A stretch of 64,000 nt of DNA. Origin: Azospirillum brasilense (GTDB lineage: Bacteria > Pseudomonadota > Alphaproteobacteria > Azospirillales > Azospirillaceae). Location: contig NZ_CP032345.1 in the NCBI RefSeq assembly GCF_005222205.1, positions 747,001 through 811,000 of the forward strand. The letters run 5' to 3'. Shown one piece after another: positions 1-8,701 of this stretch (positions are counted from its first letter, which is position 1; every line of letters starts with the position of its first letter). The position numbers and the translations under genes were made by a program. The notes under the pieces were generated by a model. The model was not told where the DNA came from, ran no database searches, and saw only the letters and a list, made by a program, of their open reading frames with translations.

Positions 1-218
1 AGGAGACCGGCCAATTCCTCTACCGGGGTATTGCTGGCCGCGCTTTCGAGCGCCGCTTTCAGCTTGCCGACTTCATCAAGGTGGGCAACGCCAATCTGCT
101 GAACGGGCTGCTCCACATCGATCTGGTGCGCGAGGTGCCGGAAACGATGAAGCCCCGGACCATCCAGATCGGCACCACCGGCACGGCGAAGCCCGCGCTG
201 ACCCAGCAGGCCGCGTAA
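1..218 (+). CDS. Hsp20-family small heat shock protein, C-terminal part
   Basis: Only the last 71 codons are in the window, reading in frame from position 3 to a TAA at 216-218. The fragment carries the end of an alpha-crystallin domain in the IbpA style: an [16 protein letters not shown] strand (here [15 protein letters not shown]), then an [14 protein letters not shown] strand, then the PRTIQI motif that stands for the I-x-I tail anchoring sHsp oligomers. Family members are ATP-independent cytoplasmic holdases for aggregating proteins. The rest of the gene lies upstream of the window, so its promoter and any thermosensor leader cannot be judged. A strong terminator follows at 258-287. Confidence 0.85.
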   Translation, partial: ETGQFLYRGIAGRAFERRFQLADFIKVGNANLLNGLLHIDLVREVPETMKPRTIQIGTTGTAKPALTQQAA

Positions 219-257
219 CGGCGGGCCTCCACAGGTCCGGGCATCACCCGTCCGAAA

Positions 258-287
258 GGCGCCCCGGGAAACCGGGGCGCCGTTTTG
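258..287 (+). terminator. Intrinsic terminator after the Hsp20 gene
   Basis: A perfect 10-bp GC-rich stem (258-267 with 272-281) closes a GAAA tetraloop and is followed by GTTTT. It sits 40 bases past the Hsp20 stop codon. On the other strand it also lies past the end of the histidine kinase at 317, but the T-run favours plus-strand use. Confidence 0.8.
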
Positions 288-316
288 GTGTCCGCCGGGA
301 GCCGCCGCCGGTCCGG

Positions 317-2209
317 TCATGCGTCGGCCACGATCCGGCCCGGCGGCAAGGCCACCGTCACCGTGGTCCCCCGCCCTGGCGCGCTGTCGACACGCAGCGT
401 GCCGCCATGCGCTTCGACCAACCGCTTCGAGATGGACAGGCCGAGCCCCATCCCCTCGTAGCGCCGGGCCATCGACTGGTCGACCTGGGCGAAGGGGGTC
501 ATCGCCTTCGGCAGATCCTCAGCCGCGATTCCGATCCCGGTGTCCGTCACCGACAGTTCCAGCCCGCCATCCTCCGCGCGACGGACGCGGATGAAGGCCG
601 ATTCGCCGGGATTGGAGAATTTGACGGCGTTCGACAGCAGGTTTACCAGCACCTGCCGGAGGCGCAGCGCGTCGCCGGTCAGCAGCGGCAAGCCGTCCTC
701 CAGGTCGATGTGGATCGGCACGCCGCGTTTGCCCGACTGGATGGCGACGAGATTCAGCGCCTCCCCCACCAGGGCGGACGGATCGACGGGGGTTTCGTTC
801 AAGCGCAGCCCGCCGGCCTCGATGGTCGTGATGTCCAGGATGTCGTCGATGATCGCCAGCAGATGCTCCCCCGACTGGCGGATCGACCCGGCATAGTCGA
901 TGTAGCGGTCCACCTCCTGCGCGCCGAGAAGCCGCATCTCGATCACCTGGGCGAAGCCGATGACCGCGTTCAACGGGGTCCGCAGCTCGTGGCTCATGAC
1001 CTGGAGGAAGGTCGACTTGGCGCGGTCCGCCGATTCGGCGGCCTCCTTCGCGGCGATCAGGTCGCTTTCGCTCCGCTTGCGCGCGGTGATGTCGCGGATG
1101 ATGCCGGTGAAGACCCGGCGACCGCCCGTCTCCACCGCGCTCACCGACAGCTCGATGGGGAAGTGGCCGCCCCCGCCCCGCACCGCCACGGCTTCCCGCA
1201 CGGCGCCGGCGCCATGGGCCTCGCCGCCCGGCTGGTAGACGGACAGCCCGCCGTCCTGAAGAAGCCCGACGATGTCCGGGATCAGCCGGTCGATCCGGCT
1301 CCACAGCATGTCGGCGGCCGGAATGCCGAACATCGACTCCGCCGCCGGGTTGAAGCTGTGGACGATGCCCTCCCCGTCCATGGTCACGATGGCGTCGGCG
1401 GCGGCGTCCACGATGGCGTTGGTCCGGGCTTCGGCCATCAGCAGCGCATCGACCGTCCGCACATATTCGGTCATGTCGGTCAGCGTGCCGACCCAGCCCT
1501 GCACCCGTCCATCCGCGTCGGTCAGCGGCGAGCCCTGGCACAGGGCGAAGGTCACCGTGCCGTCGGCCCCGCTGAACCGGACATTCAGGAGAATGGGTTC
1601 GCCCGACGCCACGGCCTCCGCCCAGTCCGCCTCCAGCCGCGGGCGGTCGTCCGGATGAAGCATTGCACGCCAGGCATGGCCACGCAGGTCATCGGGGGGC
1701 AGCCCGGCGATGGCGGCGAAGCGCGGGTTGGCGGACAGGATCCCGCCGTCCCGATCCGTCTCGAACAAGCCGACCGGGGAGGAGCGGGCCAGCGTCTGGT
1801 AGCGCGCTTCGCTCGCCCGCAAGCGCTGCTCGGCCTCCACCCGGTCGGTCACGTCGCGGGCGTGGATGACGGTTTCCGGGCCGCCGGCATCGTCCAGCCG
1901 GTTCAAGGCCGTCACCTCCATGTGACGCCAGCCGCCCGCCGCGTGGCGCAGCCGGCAGGGGAACGGGCCGGTGACGACGTCGCCGGACGGTCCGTCGCCC
2001 AGCCGGGCAAGACAGCGGACGACCTCATCCCGGTCGTCCGGGTGGACGCAGTCCAGCACGGCCGTCCCCAGCAGCGCCTCCGGCGGAGTGCCGAGCACGC
2101 GCAGCGACCCGGCTCCCACATCGGCGAACCGCCCGTCCGGCGACAGCAGGGCGACGACATCCCCGGCAACCGCCATCAAGGCATGAACAGACCGTTCAAG
2201 TCTCCGCAC
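317..2209 (-). CDS. PAS-domain sensor histidine kinase
   Basis: A 630-residue protein with three PAS-type domains (about residues 8-120, 130-250 and 262-378), a HisKA dimerisation domain with the phospho-acceptor histidine in MSHELRTPLN (His about 407), and an HATPase_c domain with N box (NLLSNAVKF, about 523), G1 box (DTGIGI, about 556) and G2 box (GMGLGLS, about 586). No transmembrane segment or receiver domain is seen, so it should be a cytosolic kinase with its response regulator elsewhere. The chosen start is GTG at 2209; an ATG at 2176 would remove eleven residues. It follows the hydrolase gene on the same strand after 98 bases and could be co-transcribed. The ligand is unknown. Confidence 0.9.
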   Translation of the reverse strand: MRRLERSVHALMAVAGDVVALLSPDGRFADVGAGSLRVLGTPPEALLGTAVLDCVHPDDRDEVVRCLARLGDGPSGDVVTGPFPCRLRHAAGGWRHMEVTALNRLDDAGGPETVIHARDVTDRVEAEQRLRASEARYQTLARSSPVGLFETDRDGGILSANPRFAAIAGLPPDDLRGHAWRAMLHPDDRPRLEADWAEAVASGEPILLNVRFSGADGTVTFALCQGSPLTDADGRVQGWVGTLTDMTEYVRTVDALLMAEARTNAIVDAAADAIVTMDGEGIVHSFNPAAESMFGIPAADMLWSRIDRLIPDIVGLLQDGGLSVYQPGGEAHGAGAVREAVAVRGGGGHFPIELSVSAVETGGRRVFTGIIRDITARKRSESDLIAAKEAAESADRAKSTFLQVMSHELRTPLNAVIGFAQVIEMRLLGAQEVDRYIDYAGSIRQSGEHLLAIIDDILDITTIEAGGLRLNETPVDPSALVGEALNLVAIQSGKRGVPIHIDLEDGLPLLTGDALRLRQVLVNLLSNAVKFSNPGESAFIRVRRAEDGGLELSVTDTGIGIAAEDLPKAMTPFAQVDQSMARRYEGMGLGLSISKRLVEAHGGTLRVDSAPGRGTTVTVALPPGRIVADA

Positions 2210-2307
2210 AGCTCACCATTCCGCATCACCGCTTCAGTGCAGAACAGTAAGACGCGAATCTGTTAACGATTCATGATGGGGATGTAATCCACGAAGAAAC
2301 AGCGGGG

Positions 2308-3105
2308 CTAAGCTGCAGAAAACCGCGCCGAAAAAGCATCTGTGGTTGCGTTTGGTGCTTCCGTCATAACCATATGGCCTATGCCGGACAGCAGAATGAC
2401 TTCGGAACCACTGACTTTGGCGGCAAGCGCCTTGCCGGACCTTGCCGGCGTCATGCGATCGACTCCACCCAGCAGGAACAGCGCCGGACAGGACACCGCC
2501 GCGGCGGCCTCGCCACCCCGGACATACGCGTTGCAAGCCCCCAGATCGACGCCGAGCACGCCGGGCCGCGCCCGCTGCATCAACCGCCGCCCGCCGGGAA
2601 CCAGCGACAGTCCGGGAGCCGCCGCACCGCCGACATGCCCGCACGGGCCATGCCCCCAGCCGATGACCAGCTCGATGGCGGACGGATCGTTCAGCGCCGC
2701 GGCGGCCAGCAGGTCGGGATGGACCGGCATCGTCTCCGCCACCCCCAGCAGGGCCAGCGATTCGACGCGGTCACCGTGCCGCGCCGCGGTTTCCAGGGCC
2801 ACCAGGGCGCCCATGGAATGGCCGGCGAGCGCCGCCTTGGCCACGCCCGCCGCGTCCAGCAACGCCACGACCCAGTCGGCCAGTTCCTCGACGGAGGCAA
2901 GCGGCGCCCCGCCGGAGCGGCCATGGCCGGGCAGATCCACCGCCAGGACGGACCGCCCGTGATGGGCGAGGTAGCGGCTTTGCAGGCTCCACACCGTGTG
3001 GTCCATGCCGGCGCCGTGGATCAGCACGATCGCCGGACGCGCCGGGTCGAAGGGCCGCCCGCCGGTGTGGGCGTAAACATTCTGGCCGTTGACGGTCAGG
3101 TCCAT
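2308..3105 (-). CDS. Alpha/beta hydrolase
   Basis: A 265-residue alpha/beta-hydrolase-fold protein. The oxyanion region HGAGMDHTVW lies near residue 30, the nucleophile elbow GHSMGAL near 95, an acid in the LLGGVDRMTP segment, and the catalytic His in GIGHMVMTEAPN near the C-terminus. The start ATG at 3105 has an excellent Shine-Dalgarno (GAGGAGG, five bases away) that overlaps the end of metY; only 10 bases separate the genes, so they are translated from one transcript. The substrate cannot be read from sequence. Similar small soluble hydrolases act on esters, lactones or haloacids. Linkage to metY suggests, but does not prove, a role around homoserine ester or sulfur metabolism. Confidence 0.85.
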   Translation of the reverse strand: MDLTVNGQNVYAHTGGRPFDPARPAIVLIHGAGMDHTVWSLQSRYLAHHGRSVLAVDLPGHGRSGGAPLASVEELADWVVALLDAAGVAKAALAGHSMGALVALETAARHGDRVESLALLGVAETMPVHPDLLAAAALNDPSAIELVIGWGHGPCGHVGGAAAPGLSLVPGGRRLMQRARPGVLGVDLGACNAYVRGGEAAAAVSCPALFLLGGVDRMTPARSGKALAAKVSGSEVILLSGIGHMVMTEAPNATTDAFSARFSAA

Positions 3106-3115
3106 GGCAGCCTCC

Positions 3116-4426
3116 TCACGCCTTCGTCGCGGCGCGCAGCGCCTGGCGCAGATCGTCGATCAGGTCGTCGCAATCCTCCAGCCCGATGGACAGGCGGATC
3201 ATATCCTCCCCCACCCCGGCGGCGGCGAGCGCCTCGGCGTCGAGCTGGGCGTGGGTGGTGCTGGCGGGGTGGATGACCAGCGACTTGGCATCGCCGACGT
3301 TGGCGAGGTGCGAGAACAGCGCCAGCTTCTCGATGAAGCGGCGTCCGGCCTCGCGCCCGCCCTTGATGCCGAAGGAGATGATGGAGCCGGCGCCGTGCGG
3401 CAGGAGCTGGGCGCGCAGCCGGTGGTCGGGATGGTCGGGCAGTTCCGGGTGGGTGACCCAGGCGACGCTGCCGTTCTCCGCGTAGGCCTCCGATTCGAGG
3501 AAGCCCAGCACCTTGCGGGTGTTGTGGATGTGGCCCTTCATGCGCAGCGGCAGGGTTTCCACGCCCTGGAGGATCTGGAAGGCGTTCATCGGGCTCATGC
3601 AGGCGCCGAAGTCGCGCAGCCCCTCGGCGCGGGCGCGCATGATGAAGGCGGCCGGCCCGTATTCCTCCACGAAGTCGATGCCATGATAGCCGGCGTAGGG
3701 CTCGGTCAGCGTGGGGAACTTGCCGGACGCCTCCCAGTCGAAGCCGCCGCCGTCGATCACCACCCCGCCGATGGCGACGCCGTGCCCGGCCAGCCACTTG
3801 GTGCAGGAGTGCATGACCAGATCGGCGCCGAAGCTCAGCGGCTTGCACAGATAGGGCGTGACGAAGGTGGCATCGACCATCAGCGGCAGGCCGGCGTCAT
3901 GGGCGATGGCCGACAGGCTGGGAATGTCGAGCACCTCAAGCCCCGGATTGCCCAGCACCTCGCCGAACAGCAGCCGCGTCTCCGGCCGGATGGCCGCGCG
4001 GAAGCCGTCGAGGTCGCGCGGATTCACGAAGGTCGTGGTGATGCCGAATCGCGGCAGCGTGTAGGCCAGCAGGTTGCGGCTGCCGCCGTAGATCGAGGAG
4101 GAGGCGACGATGTGCCCGCCCGCGCCCATCAGGGTCATGATGGCGAGCGTCAGGGCCGCCTGGCCGCTGGCCGTGCAGACCGCGCCGACGCCGCCGTCCA
4201 AGGCCGCCAGCCGTTCCTCCAGCACCGCCACCGTGGGGTTCGAGATGCGGGAATAGATGTGCCCCGGCCGTTCCAGATTGAACAGCGAGGCGGCGTGGTC
4301 GGTGTCGTCGAAGACGTAGGACGTGGACTGGTAGATCGGCACCGCCCGCGCCCCGGTTGTCGGGTCGGGCCGCTGGCCGGCGTGCAGGCTCAGCGTGTCG
4401 AACTTGAGGAACTTGGCGTCGGCCAT
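3116..4426 (-). CDS. metY: O-acetylhomoserine aminocarboxypropyltransferase (sulfhydrylase)
   Basis: A 436-residue PLP enzyme of the Cys/Met-metabolism family. It makes homocysteine from O-acetylhomoserine and sulfide, the direct sulfhydrylation step of methionine synthesis. Seen: N-terminal FDTLSLHAGQRPDPTTGARA and YSRISNPT, typical of MetY; the PLP-binding lysine in HSCTKWLAGHG; and the long active-site insertion typical of MetY rather than MetB/MetZ. ATG 4426 is preferred over ATG 4432 because AGGGGG then sits about six bases upstream, while at 4432 it abuts the start codon. The reading frame stays open far upstream into ybdK, but that part is noncoding. A promoter and hairpin lie upstream at 4427-4558. 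Confidence 0.93.
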   Translation of the reverse strand: MADAKFLKFDTLSLHAGQRPDPTTGARAVPIYQSTSYVFDDTDHAASLFNLERPGHIYSRISNPTVAVLEERLAALDGGVGAVCTASGQAALTLAIMTLMGAGGHIVASSSIYGGSRNLLAYTLPRFGITTTFVNPRDLDGFRAAIRPETRLLFGEVLGNPGLEVLDIPSLSAIAHDAGLPLMVDATFVTPYLCKPLSFGADLVMHSCTKWLAGHGVAIGGVVIDGGGFDWEASGKFPTLTEPYAGYHGIDFVEEYGPAAFIMRARAEGLRDFGACMSPMNAFQILQGVETLPLRMKGHIHNTRKVLGFLESEAYAENGSVAWVTHPELPDHPDHRLRAQLLPHGAGSIISFGIKGGREAGRRFIEKLALFSHLANVGDAKSLVIHPASTTHAQLDAEALAAAGVGEDMIRLSIGLEDCDDLIDDLRQALRAATKA

Positions 4427-4558
4427 TCCCATCCCCCTGAAAAGGTAAGGGCCGCCCGTGGTGCGAGCGGCCCTCTGCTGCTTCGTTTTATTGCCTGCCC
4501 TGCTCAACTCGGTGAGCTGATTTGCGGGGAGGGTATGGCTGGATGACGCAAAGGTCAA
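4427..4558 (-). promoter_or_regulatory. metY promoter and leader with a GC hairpin
   Basis: On the minus strand TTGACC (4558-4553) is followed after 17 bases by TACCCT (4535-4530), a plausible sigma70 promoter. The leader of about 95 bases contains a small hairpin (GCTCA/TGAGC) and then a GGGCCGC/GCGGCCC hairpin ending just before the ribosome-binding site. I tested it by eye against the SAM-II riboswitch pattern, common upstream of metA/metY in alphaproteobacteria, and it does not fit well. It may be a simple attenuating or translation-masking hairpin. Confidence 0.45.
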
Positions 4559-4611
4559 GTAGTGGCTTTCCGAAAGTTGCCATGGATTTCGAAGCAACTC
4601 TTCGGTGCAAA

Positions 4612-5742
4612 TCACTCCACCCCGACCATGGTCTCCTCGGTCAGCCAGTCGACCACCTGGGCCAGGGCCTCCCAGCCGGTGGCGCCCTGCTCCAGCGCCT
4701 CGCGGTAGATGGCGACCTGCCGGTGGGCGCTGGTGCCGCGGCGGATGATGTCGCGGGCGTTGGCGACCTCGGCCACGCAATCGAATCGCTCCGCGTCCTC
4801 GCGGGTCAGCTCGATCAGCTCCTCCATCAGGTCGGCGTAGGGAACGATGGTGCCGCGCCCGAAATCCACCAGCCCCTCGTCGAGGCCGTAGCGCTGGGCC
4901 CGCCAGCGGTTCTCGCCGATCAGCAGGTTCTTGTAGGGCCGCCACGTCACGTTCCGCAGCCGCAGCCGCCACAGCATGCGCAGCAGGCAGCGGAACAGCG
5001 CCGCCACCGTCACCGCGTCGTCCAGCCGGGTGCAGACGTCGGTGATCCGCATCTCCAGCGTCGGGAAGCGCTGGGACGGGCGGATGTCCCACCACAGCTT
5101 GCTCGCGTCCTCGATGATGCCGGCGTTGACCAGGACATTCACCTGCTGCTGGTACTCGCCGAAGCTCTGGAAGCTGTCCGGCATGCCGGTGCGCGGCAGC
5201 TCGTTCCACACCGCGAGCCGGTAGGATCTGCGCTGCATGTCCTGCCCCCGCCAGAAGGGCGAGGAGGTGGACAACGCCAGCAGATGCGGCAGGAAATAGC
5301 GGACCTGATTCATCAGGTCGATGCGCAGGTCGTCGTCCTCGATCCCGACATGGACGTGCATGCCGCAGATCATCAGCCGCCGCGCCGGCGCGCCCAGGTC
5401 GCGGGCCAGCATGTTGTAGCGGTCGCGGTTGGTGTGCTTCTGCGGCTCCCACGCGGCGAAAGGATGGGTCGAGGCGGCAATGGGCGCCAGATTGTGGGCG
5501 CGCGCCACCCCGGCCACCGTCGCGCGCAGCCGCGCCAGCTCCGCCCGCGCCTCCGCCAGGGTGGAGCACACCGGCGTGCCGACCTCGATCTGGCAGCGCA
5601 GGAATTCCGGATGGATCTGGCCCGGCGCCTGCTCCTGGCAAGCCTCCAGCATCTCGTCCGGCGGGTTGCGCGCGATGTCCCGCGAGTTGCGGTCCACCAG
5701 CAGATACTCTTCCTCAAGCCCCAGCGTGAAGGCCGGCTCCAT
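4612..5742 (-). CDS. ybdK: YbdK-type carboxylate-amine ligase (GCS2 family)
   Basis: A 376-residue member of the glutamate-cysteine ligase 2 family. The LGLEEEYLLVD start (residues 8-18) gives the metal-binding acidic cluster, and GMHVHVGIED (near 128) is the second signature. E. coli YbdK has weak glutamate-cysteine ligase activity; in other bacteria relatives ligate amino acids in small peptides. It follows N-formylglutamate amidohydrolase after six bases, so the two are co-translated. This pairing recurs in proteobacteria and suggests processing of glutamate-like or formylated amino acids. The ATG at 5742 has a GGAGTGAG ribosome-binding site. The physiological substrate is unknown. Confidence 0.85.
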   Translation of the reverse strand: MEPAFTLGLEEEYLLVDRNSRDIARNPPDEMLEACQEQAPGQIHPEFLRCQIEVGTPVCSTLAEARAELARLRATVAGVARAHNLAPIAASTHPFAAWEPQKHTNRDRYNMLARDLGAPARRLMICGMHVHVGIEDDDLRIDLMNQVRYFLPHLLALSTSSPFWRGQDMQRRSYRLAVWNELPRTGMPDSFQSFGEYQQQVNVLVNAGIIEDASKLWWDIRPSQRFPTLEMRITDVCTRLDDAVTVAALFRCLLRMLWRLRLRNVTWRPYKNLLIGENRWRAQRYGLDEGLVDFGRGTIVPYADLMEELIELTREDAERFDCVAEVANARDIIRRGTSAHRQVAIYREALEQGATGWEALAQVVDWLTEETMVGVE

Positions 5743-5748
5743 GAACGC

Positions 5749-6621
5749 TCACTCCCGCGGGAACAGTTTGATCTGGTAGAGGTCGGGGTCGGCCAGGATC
5801 GGCTCCAGCGCGTCGCCCAGCACCGTCGCCCACAACGCCGCCCCCTCCGGCGTGGCGATCAGGTCCTGGCGCACCTCGACCAGGACGTTGGGCAGCCCGG
5901 CGGGTGTGGCGTGGCTTTCCACCGTGCCGCCCAGCGTGCTCCGGCCCGAATAGGGTTCGTTGTCGCCGACGCACCAGCGCCCGTCGGCGCGCAGCCGCTC
6001 GATCATCGGAATCGGGATGCGCGGGTCGTGGTCCCACAGGATGCCGACGTGCCAGGGCCGGGCGACACCGCGCATGGCGGGGGTGAAGCTGTGGATCGAC
6101 AGCAGCACCGGCACCTGCCCACGCCCCCGCCGCCGGGCAACCTCGGCGGCGACCGCCTCGTGGTAGGGCCGGAAGATGGCGTCGACCCGGCGCTCCTCCT
6201 CCGCCCGGTCCAGGGCCCGGTTGCCGGGAATCACCACGTCGTCGCTGACCACCGGGATCGCCGTTGGATCGTCCAGCGCACGGTTCGGGTCGATGACCAG
6301 CCGGGAGTAGCCGGACAGCACCGCCGTCGCGCCGAACCGTTCCGACAGCCGCCGCGTGACCTCGGCCGCGCCGATGTCGTAGGCGATGTGCCGGCACAGA
6401 TTCGCCTCGTCCAGCCCCAGCGTCCCCAACGCCTTCGGAATGGCCCGCGAGGCGTGGTCGCACAGCAGCAGGACGGGGCTGTCCGACTCCGGGCGCAGCA
6501 CGGCGACCGGTGGCGGATCGTCAGGGCCCAGCAGCGGCGCGGCCGGCGCGGCGCGGGGCGGCGACGGCAGGGTCACCGGTCGGGGATGTTCGGCGGGCTT
6601 GCTCGGGGATCGCTGCGTCAT
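5749..6621 (-). CDS. N-formylglutamate amidohydrolase family protein
   Basis: A 290-residue protein of the FGase family (HutG-like in histidine breakdown, which releases formate from N-formylglutamate). Family marks are visible: VLLLCDHASRAIP near the N-terminus, YDIGA, GYSRLVIDPNRAL, then LLSIHSFTPAMRG with the zinc-ligand-type histidine. No other hut gene is nearby, so histidine breakdown is not implied; the partner is the ligase gene next to it. ATG 6621 was chosen because an upstream ATG at 6756 would run the protein into the divergent promoter region. The first 40 residues are proline-rich and probably disordered. Confidence 0.8.
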   Translation of the reverse strand: MTQRSPSKPAEHPRPVTLPSPPRAAPAAPLLGPDDPPPVAVLRPESDSPVLLLCDHASRAIPKALGTLGLDEANLCRHIAYDIGAAEVTRRLSERFGATAVLSGYSRLVIDPNRALDDPTAIPVVSDDVVIPGNRALDRAEEERRVDAIFRPYHEAVAAEVARRRGRGQVPVLLSIHSFTPAMRGVARPWHVGILWDHDPRIPIPMIERLRADGRWCVGDNEPYSGRSTLGGTVESHATPAGLPNVLVEVRQDLIATPEGAALWATVLGDALEPILADPDLYQIKLFPRE

Positions 6622-6785
6622 GATGGCACAGTATTGCAGGGTCTCGGTCGCGGCGGAAGTTCCCGCCGGCTGGTCCGATGGCAACGGCCCGGACCGGTGG
6701 ATGATCCCACGACAAAGGCAATGTCCCACAATCCGGGCCTTCCGCAGGTGAGCCATGCGGCGGGGGGACGTGGCGCGCGCAGGTT

Positions 6786-6805
6786 GCGTCCGTTATAACG
6801 GACGC
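6786..6805. promoter_or_regulatory. Perfect 20-bp palindrome abutting the DMT exporter start
   Basis: GCGTCCGTTATAACGGACGC is an exact self-complementary 20-mer ending one base before the ATG at 6807. It replaces the place where a Shine-Dalgarno would be. It could be an operator for a dimeric regulator overlapping a leaderless or short-leader start, or an RNA hairpin (10-bp arms, hardly any loop) masking initiation. The FadR-type regulator two genes downstream is one candidate binder, by proximity only. Confidence 0.5.
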
Positions 6806-6806
6806 C

Positions 6807-7721
6807 ATGCCGGACGCCAGCACCCTCGCCCCCGCCGCGCGCGCTGACGCCGCGCAACGGATCGCACTGATCGCCCTCCTGACCGGGGCGCTGGGAATCG
6901 CCTTCGCTCCGATCTTCGTCCGCCTGTCCGAGCTGGGACCGAGCGCCACCGCCTTCTGGCGCTTGGCCTTCGCGATTCCGGCCCTGTGGGTCTGGATGGC
7001 CATGGAGCCGAAGGGCGGCGCCCGCTCCCGGAAACCGTCGTCGCTGAACGATTATGTCCGGCTGACCGCCGCCGGGCTGTTCTTCGCGGGCGACCTCGCC
7101 ATCTGGCACTGGTCGATCCGCTACACGTCGGTCGCCAACTCCACGCTGCTCGCCAACTTCGCGCCGATCTTCGTGACGCTGGTGTCCTGGCTGGTGTTCA
7201 AGGAGCGGTTCAGCCGGACCTTCCTCACCGGCCTCGGGCTGGCCCTGTGCGGCGCCATCGTCCTGATGGGGCAAAGCCTGCAGTTGAGCCCCGATCACCT
7301 GTTCGGCGACGCGCTGGGCTTGCTGACCGCCGTGTTCTACAGCGGCTACTTCCTGATGGTCGGCCGTCTGCGGTCGGAGTTCTCCACCGCCACGATCATG
7401 ACCTGGAGCGGCGTTGTCACCGGCGTCGCCCTGCTGCCCATCGCCCTGCTGTCGGGCGAAAGCCTGATCGCCGGCTCGCTCGGCGGCTGGGGCGTGCTTC
7501 TCGGGCTCGCCCTGGTCAGCCACGCCGGCGGCCAGAGCCTGATCGCCTACGCGCTGGCCCATCTGCCCGCCGCCTTCTCCTCCGTCAGTCTGCTGCTCCA
7601 GCCCGCGGCGGCGGCGGTGCTGGCCTGGGCGCTGCTCGCCGAGCCGCTCGGCGCGTTCCAGGCGGTCGGCGGCACCATCGTGCTGGCCGGAATCCTGGTG
7701 GCCCGCCGCGGGAGCCGATAA
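6807..7721 (+). CDS. DMT-family (EamA) transporter
   Basis: A 304-residue integral membrane protein with about ten hydrophobic segments in two EamA halves. The first begins at LIALLTGALGIAFAPIFVRLSELG (near 17) and the second around residue 165. Drug/metabolite transporters of this type export amino acids, purines or other metabolites. The YAL..LPAAFSSVSLLLQP stretch is a common EamA second-half signature. No Shine-Dalgarno precedes ATG 6807, which instead abuts a perfect palindrome. The gene stands divergent to the amidohydrolase operon and 109 bases ahead of a FadR-type regulator on the same strand, which may control it. The substrate is not predictable. Confidence 0.88.
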   Translation: MPDASTLAPAARADAAQRIALIALLTGALGIAFAPIFVRLSELGPSATAFWRLAFAIPALWVWMAMEPKGGARSRKPSSLNDYVRLTAAGLFFAGDLAIWHWSIRYTSVANSTLLANFAPIFVTLVSWLVFKERFSRTFLTGLGLALCGAIVLMGQSLQLSPDHLFGDALGLLTAVFYSGYFLMVGRLRSEFSTATIMTWSGVVTGVALLPIALLSGESLIAGSLGGWGVLLGLALVSHAGGQSLIAYALAHLPAAFSSVSLLLQPAAAAVLAWALLAEPLGAFQAVGGTIVLAGILVARRGSR

Positions 7722-7830
7722 AGCACCGCGGGCGACGCGGACCATACGCCGGCGTCCGGTTGCGAGTTGACGTGATTTGCCCGACTCGGGTACGACCTAT
7801 GACCGATTGCTGATGAAAGGGCATGCCACC

Positions 7831-8589
7831 GTGTCCGACACCGAAGAACCCCACCACGTACCGGCCTCCTCCCAGCGCATTTCCGAATGGGTGGCGGAAC
7901 GGATTCTCGAACGGATCGCCCGTGGCGAGCTGGTTCCGGGAGAACGCCTGCCGGGTGAGCGCCAGCTCGCCGAACAGCTCCACGTCAGCCGGGTGTCGGT
8001 GCGCGCGGCCCTGCAGAAGCTGAAGACCCAGGGCTTCCTGACCGCCGTGCAGGGCGGCGGCACGCGGGTGGTGTCCTCCGCCGGCGCCATGGACGGCGCG
8101 CTGACCGAAATGGTCCGGGTGAAGCACGCCAACCTCTGCGACCTCGTGGAGATCCGGCAGGCCCTGGAAAGCTGGGCGGCCCGGCGCGCCACCGAACGCG
8201 CCACCCAGGAGCAGATCGACCACATCGGGCGGGTCCTCGCCGCGATGGGCGAGACGGGCCGCGACGGCAAGCAGGCCGCCGACGACATGGACTTCCACCT
8301 CGCCGTCGCCCAGGCGGCGGGAAGCCCGGTCTACCTGCATCTGCTGGCGACCATCCGCGACATTCTGGGCCAGATGATGGAGTACCATCACACCGAGCCC
8401 TTCGCGCTGGGCCGCGAGGCGCTGATGATCGACCATCACCGCGCCATCTACGACGCCATACGGCGCCGCGACGCCGATGCCGCCGCCGTTGCGGCCACCG
8501 ACCACCTCGGCTGGGTGCTCGACCGTTACAACGACCTGAGCCGGAAGGCGGAGGACCTGTCCCACCCCGACACCGACGCCAATCCGTAA
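7831..8589 (+). CDS. GntR-family regulator, FadR/FCD type
   Basis: A 252-residue regulator. The N-terminal winged helix (RISEWVAERILERIARGEL, then LPGERQLAEQLHVSRVSVR as recognition region, then GFLTAVQGGGTRV as wing) is typical GntR. The helical C-terminal FCD domain has the metal-binding type residues in DDMDFHLAVA and near the HH of MIDHHRAIYDAI. Such proteins repress organic-acid or amino-acid genes and release DNA on binding a carboxylate. GTG 7831 is preferred because AAAGGG lies nine bases upstream. ATG 7813 and a TTG at 7777 are alternatives. TTGACG at about 7766 could be the -35 of its promoter. Confidence 0.88.
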   Translation: MSDTEEPHHVPASSQRISEWVAERILERIARGELVPGERLPGERQLAEQLHVSRVSVRAALQKLKTQGFLTAVQGGGTRVVSSAGAMDGALTEMVRVKHANLCDLVEIRQALESWAARRATERATQEQIDHIGRVLAAMGETGRDGKQAADDMDFHLAVAQAAGSPVYLHLLATIRDILGQMMEYHHTEPFALGREALMIDHHRAIYDAIRRRDADAAAVAATDHLGWVLDRYNDLSRKAEDLSHPDTDANP

Positions 8590-8640
8590 AGCCGGGCCAA
8601 ACGGGGGGGCCACCCTCCCCGCTCCACCGCCGACACATGA

Positions 8641-8674
8641 AAAAGCCGCGGGGTCCGGAAACCCCGCGGCTTTT
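8641..8674. terminator. Bidirectional terminator between the regulator and adk
   Basis: AAAA, then a perfect 10-bp stem (8645-8654 with 8661-8670), then TTTTCTTTT. Both flanks carry the needed run for their strand, so it serves the plus-strand regulator gene and the minus-strand ribosomal operon ending in adk at 8702. It marks the true end of the ribosomal cluster. Confidence 0.88.
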
Positions 8675-8701
8675 CTTTTCAGCGGACTATGGCGATCCCG
8701 G

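Noticed and set aside
4441..4558. SAM-II riboswitch upstream of metY
   Set aside because: Position and gene are right, but the conserved SAM-II pseudoknot core could not be found by eye; only hairpins and a promoter are reported.
4427..5641. Long N-terminal extension of the metY frame
   Set aside because: The extension overlaps ybdK out of frame and has the Ala/Arg-rich composition of shadow frames; the ATG at 4426 has a proper ribosome-binding site and matches family length.
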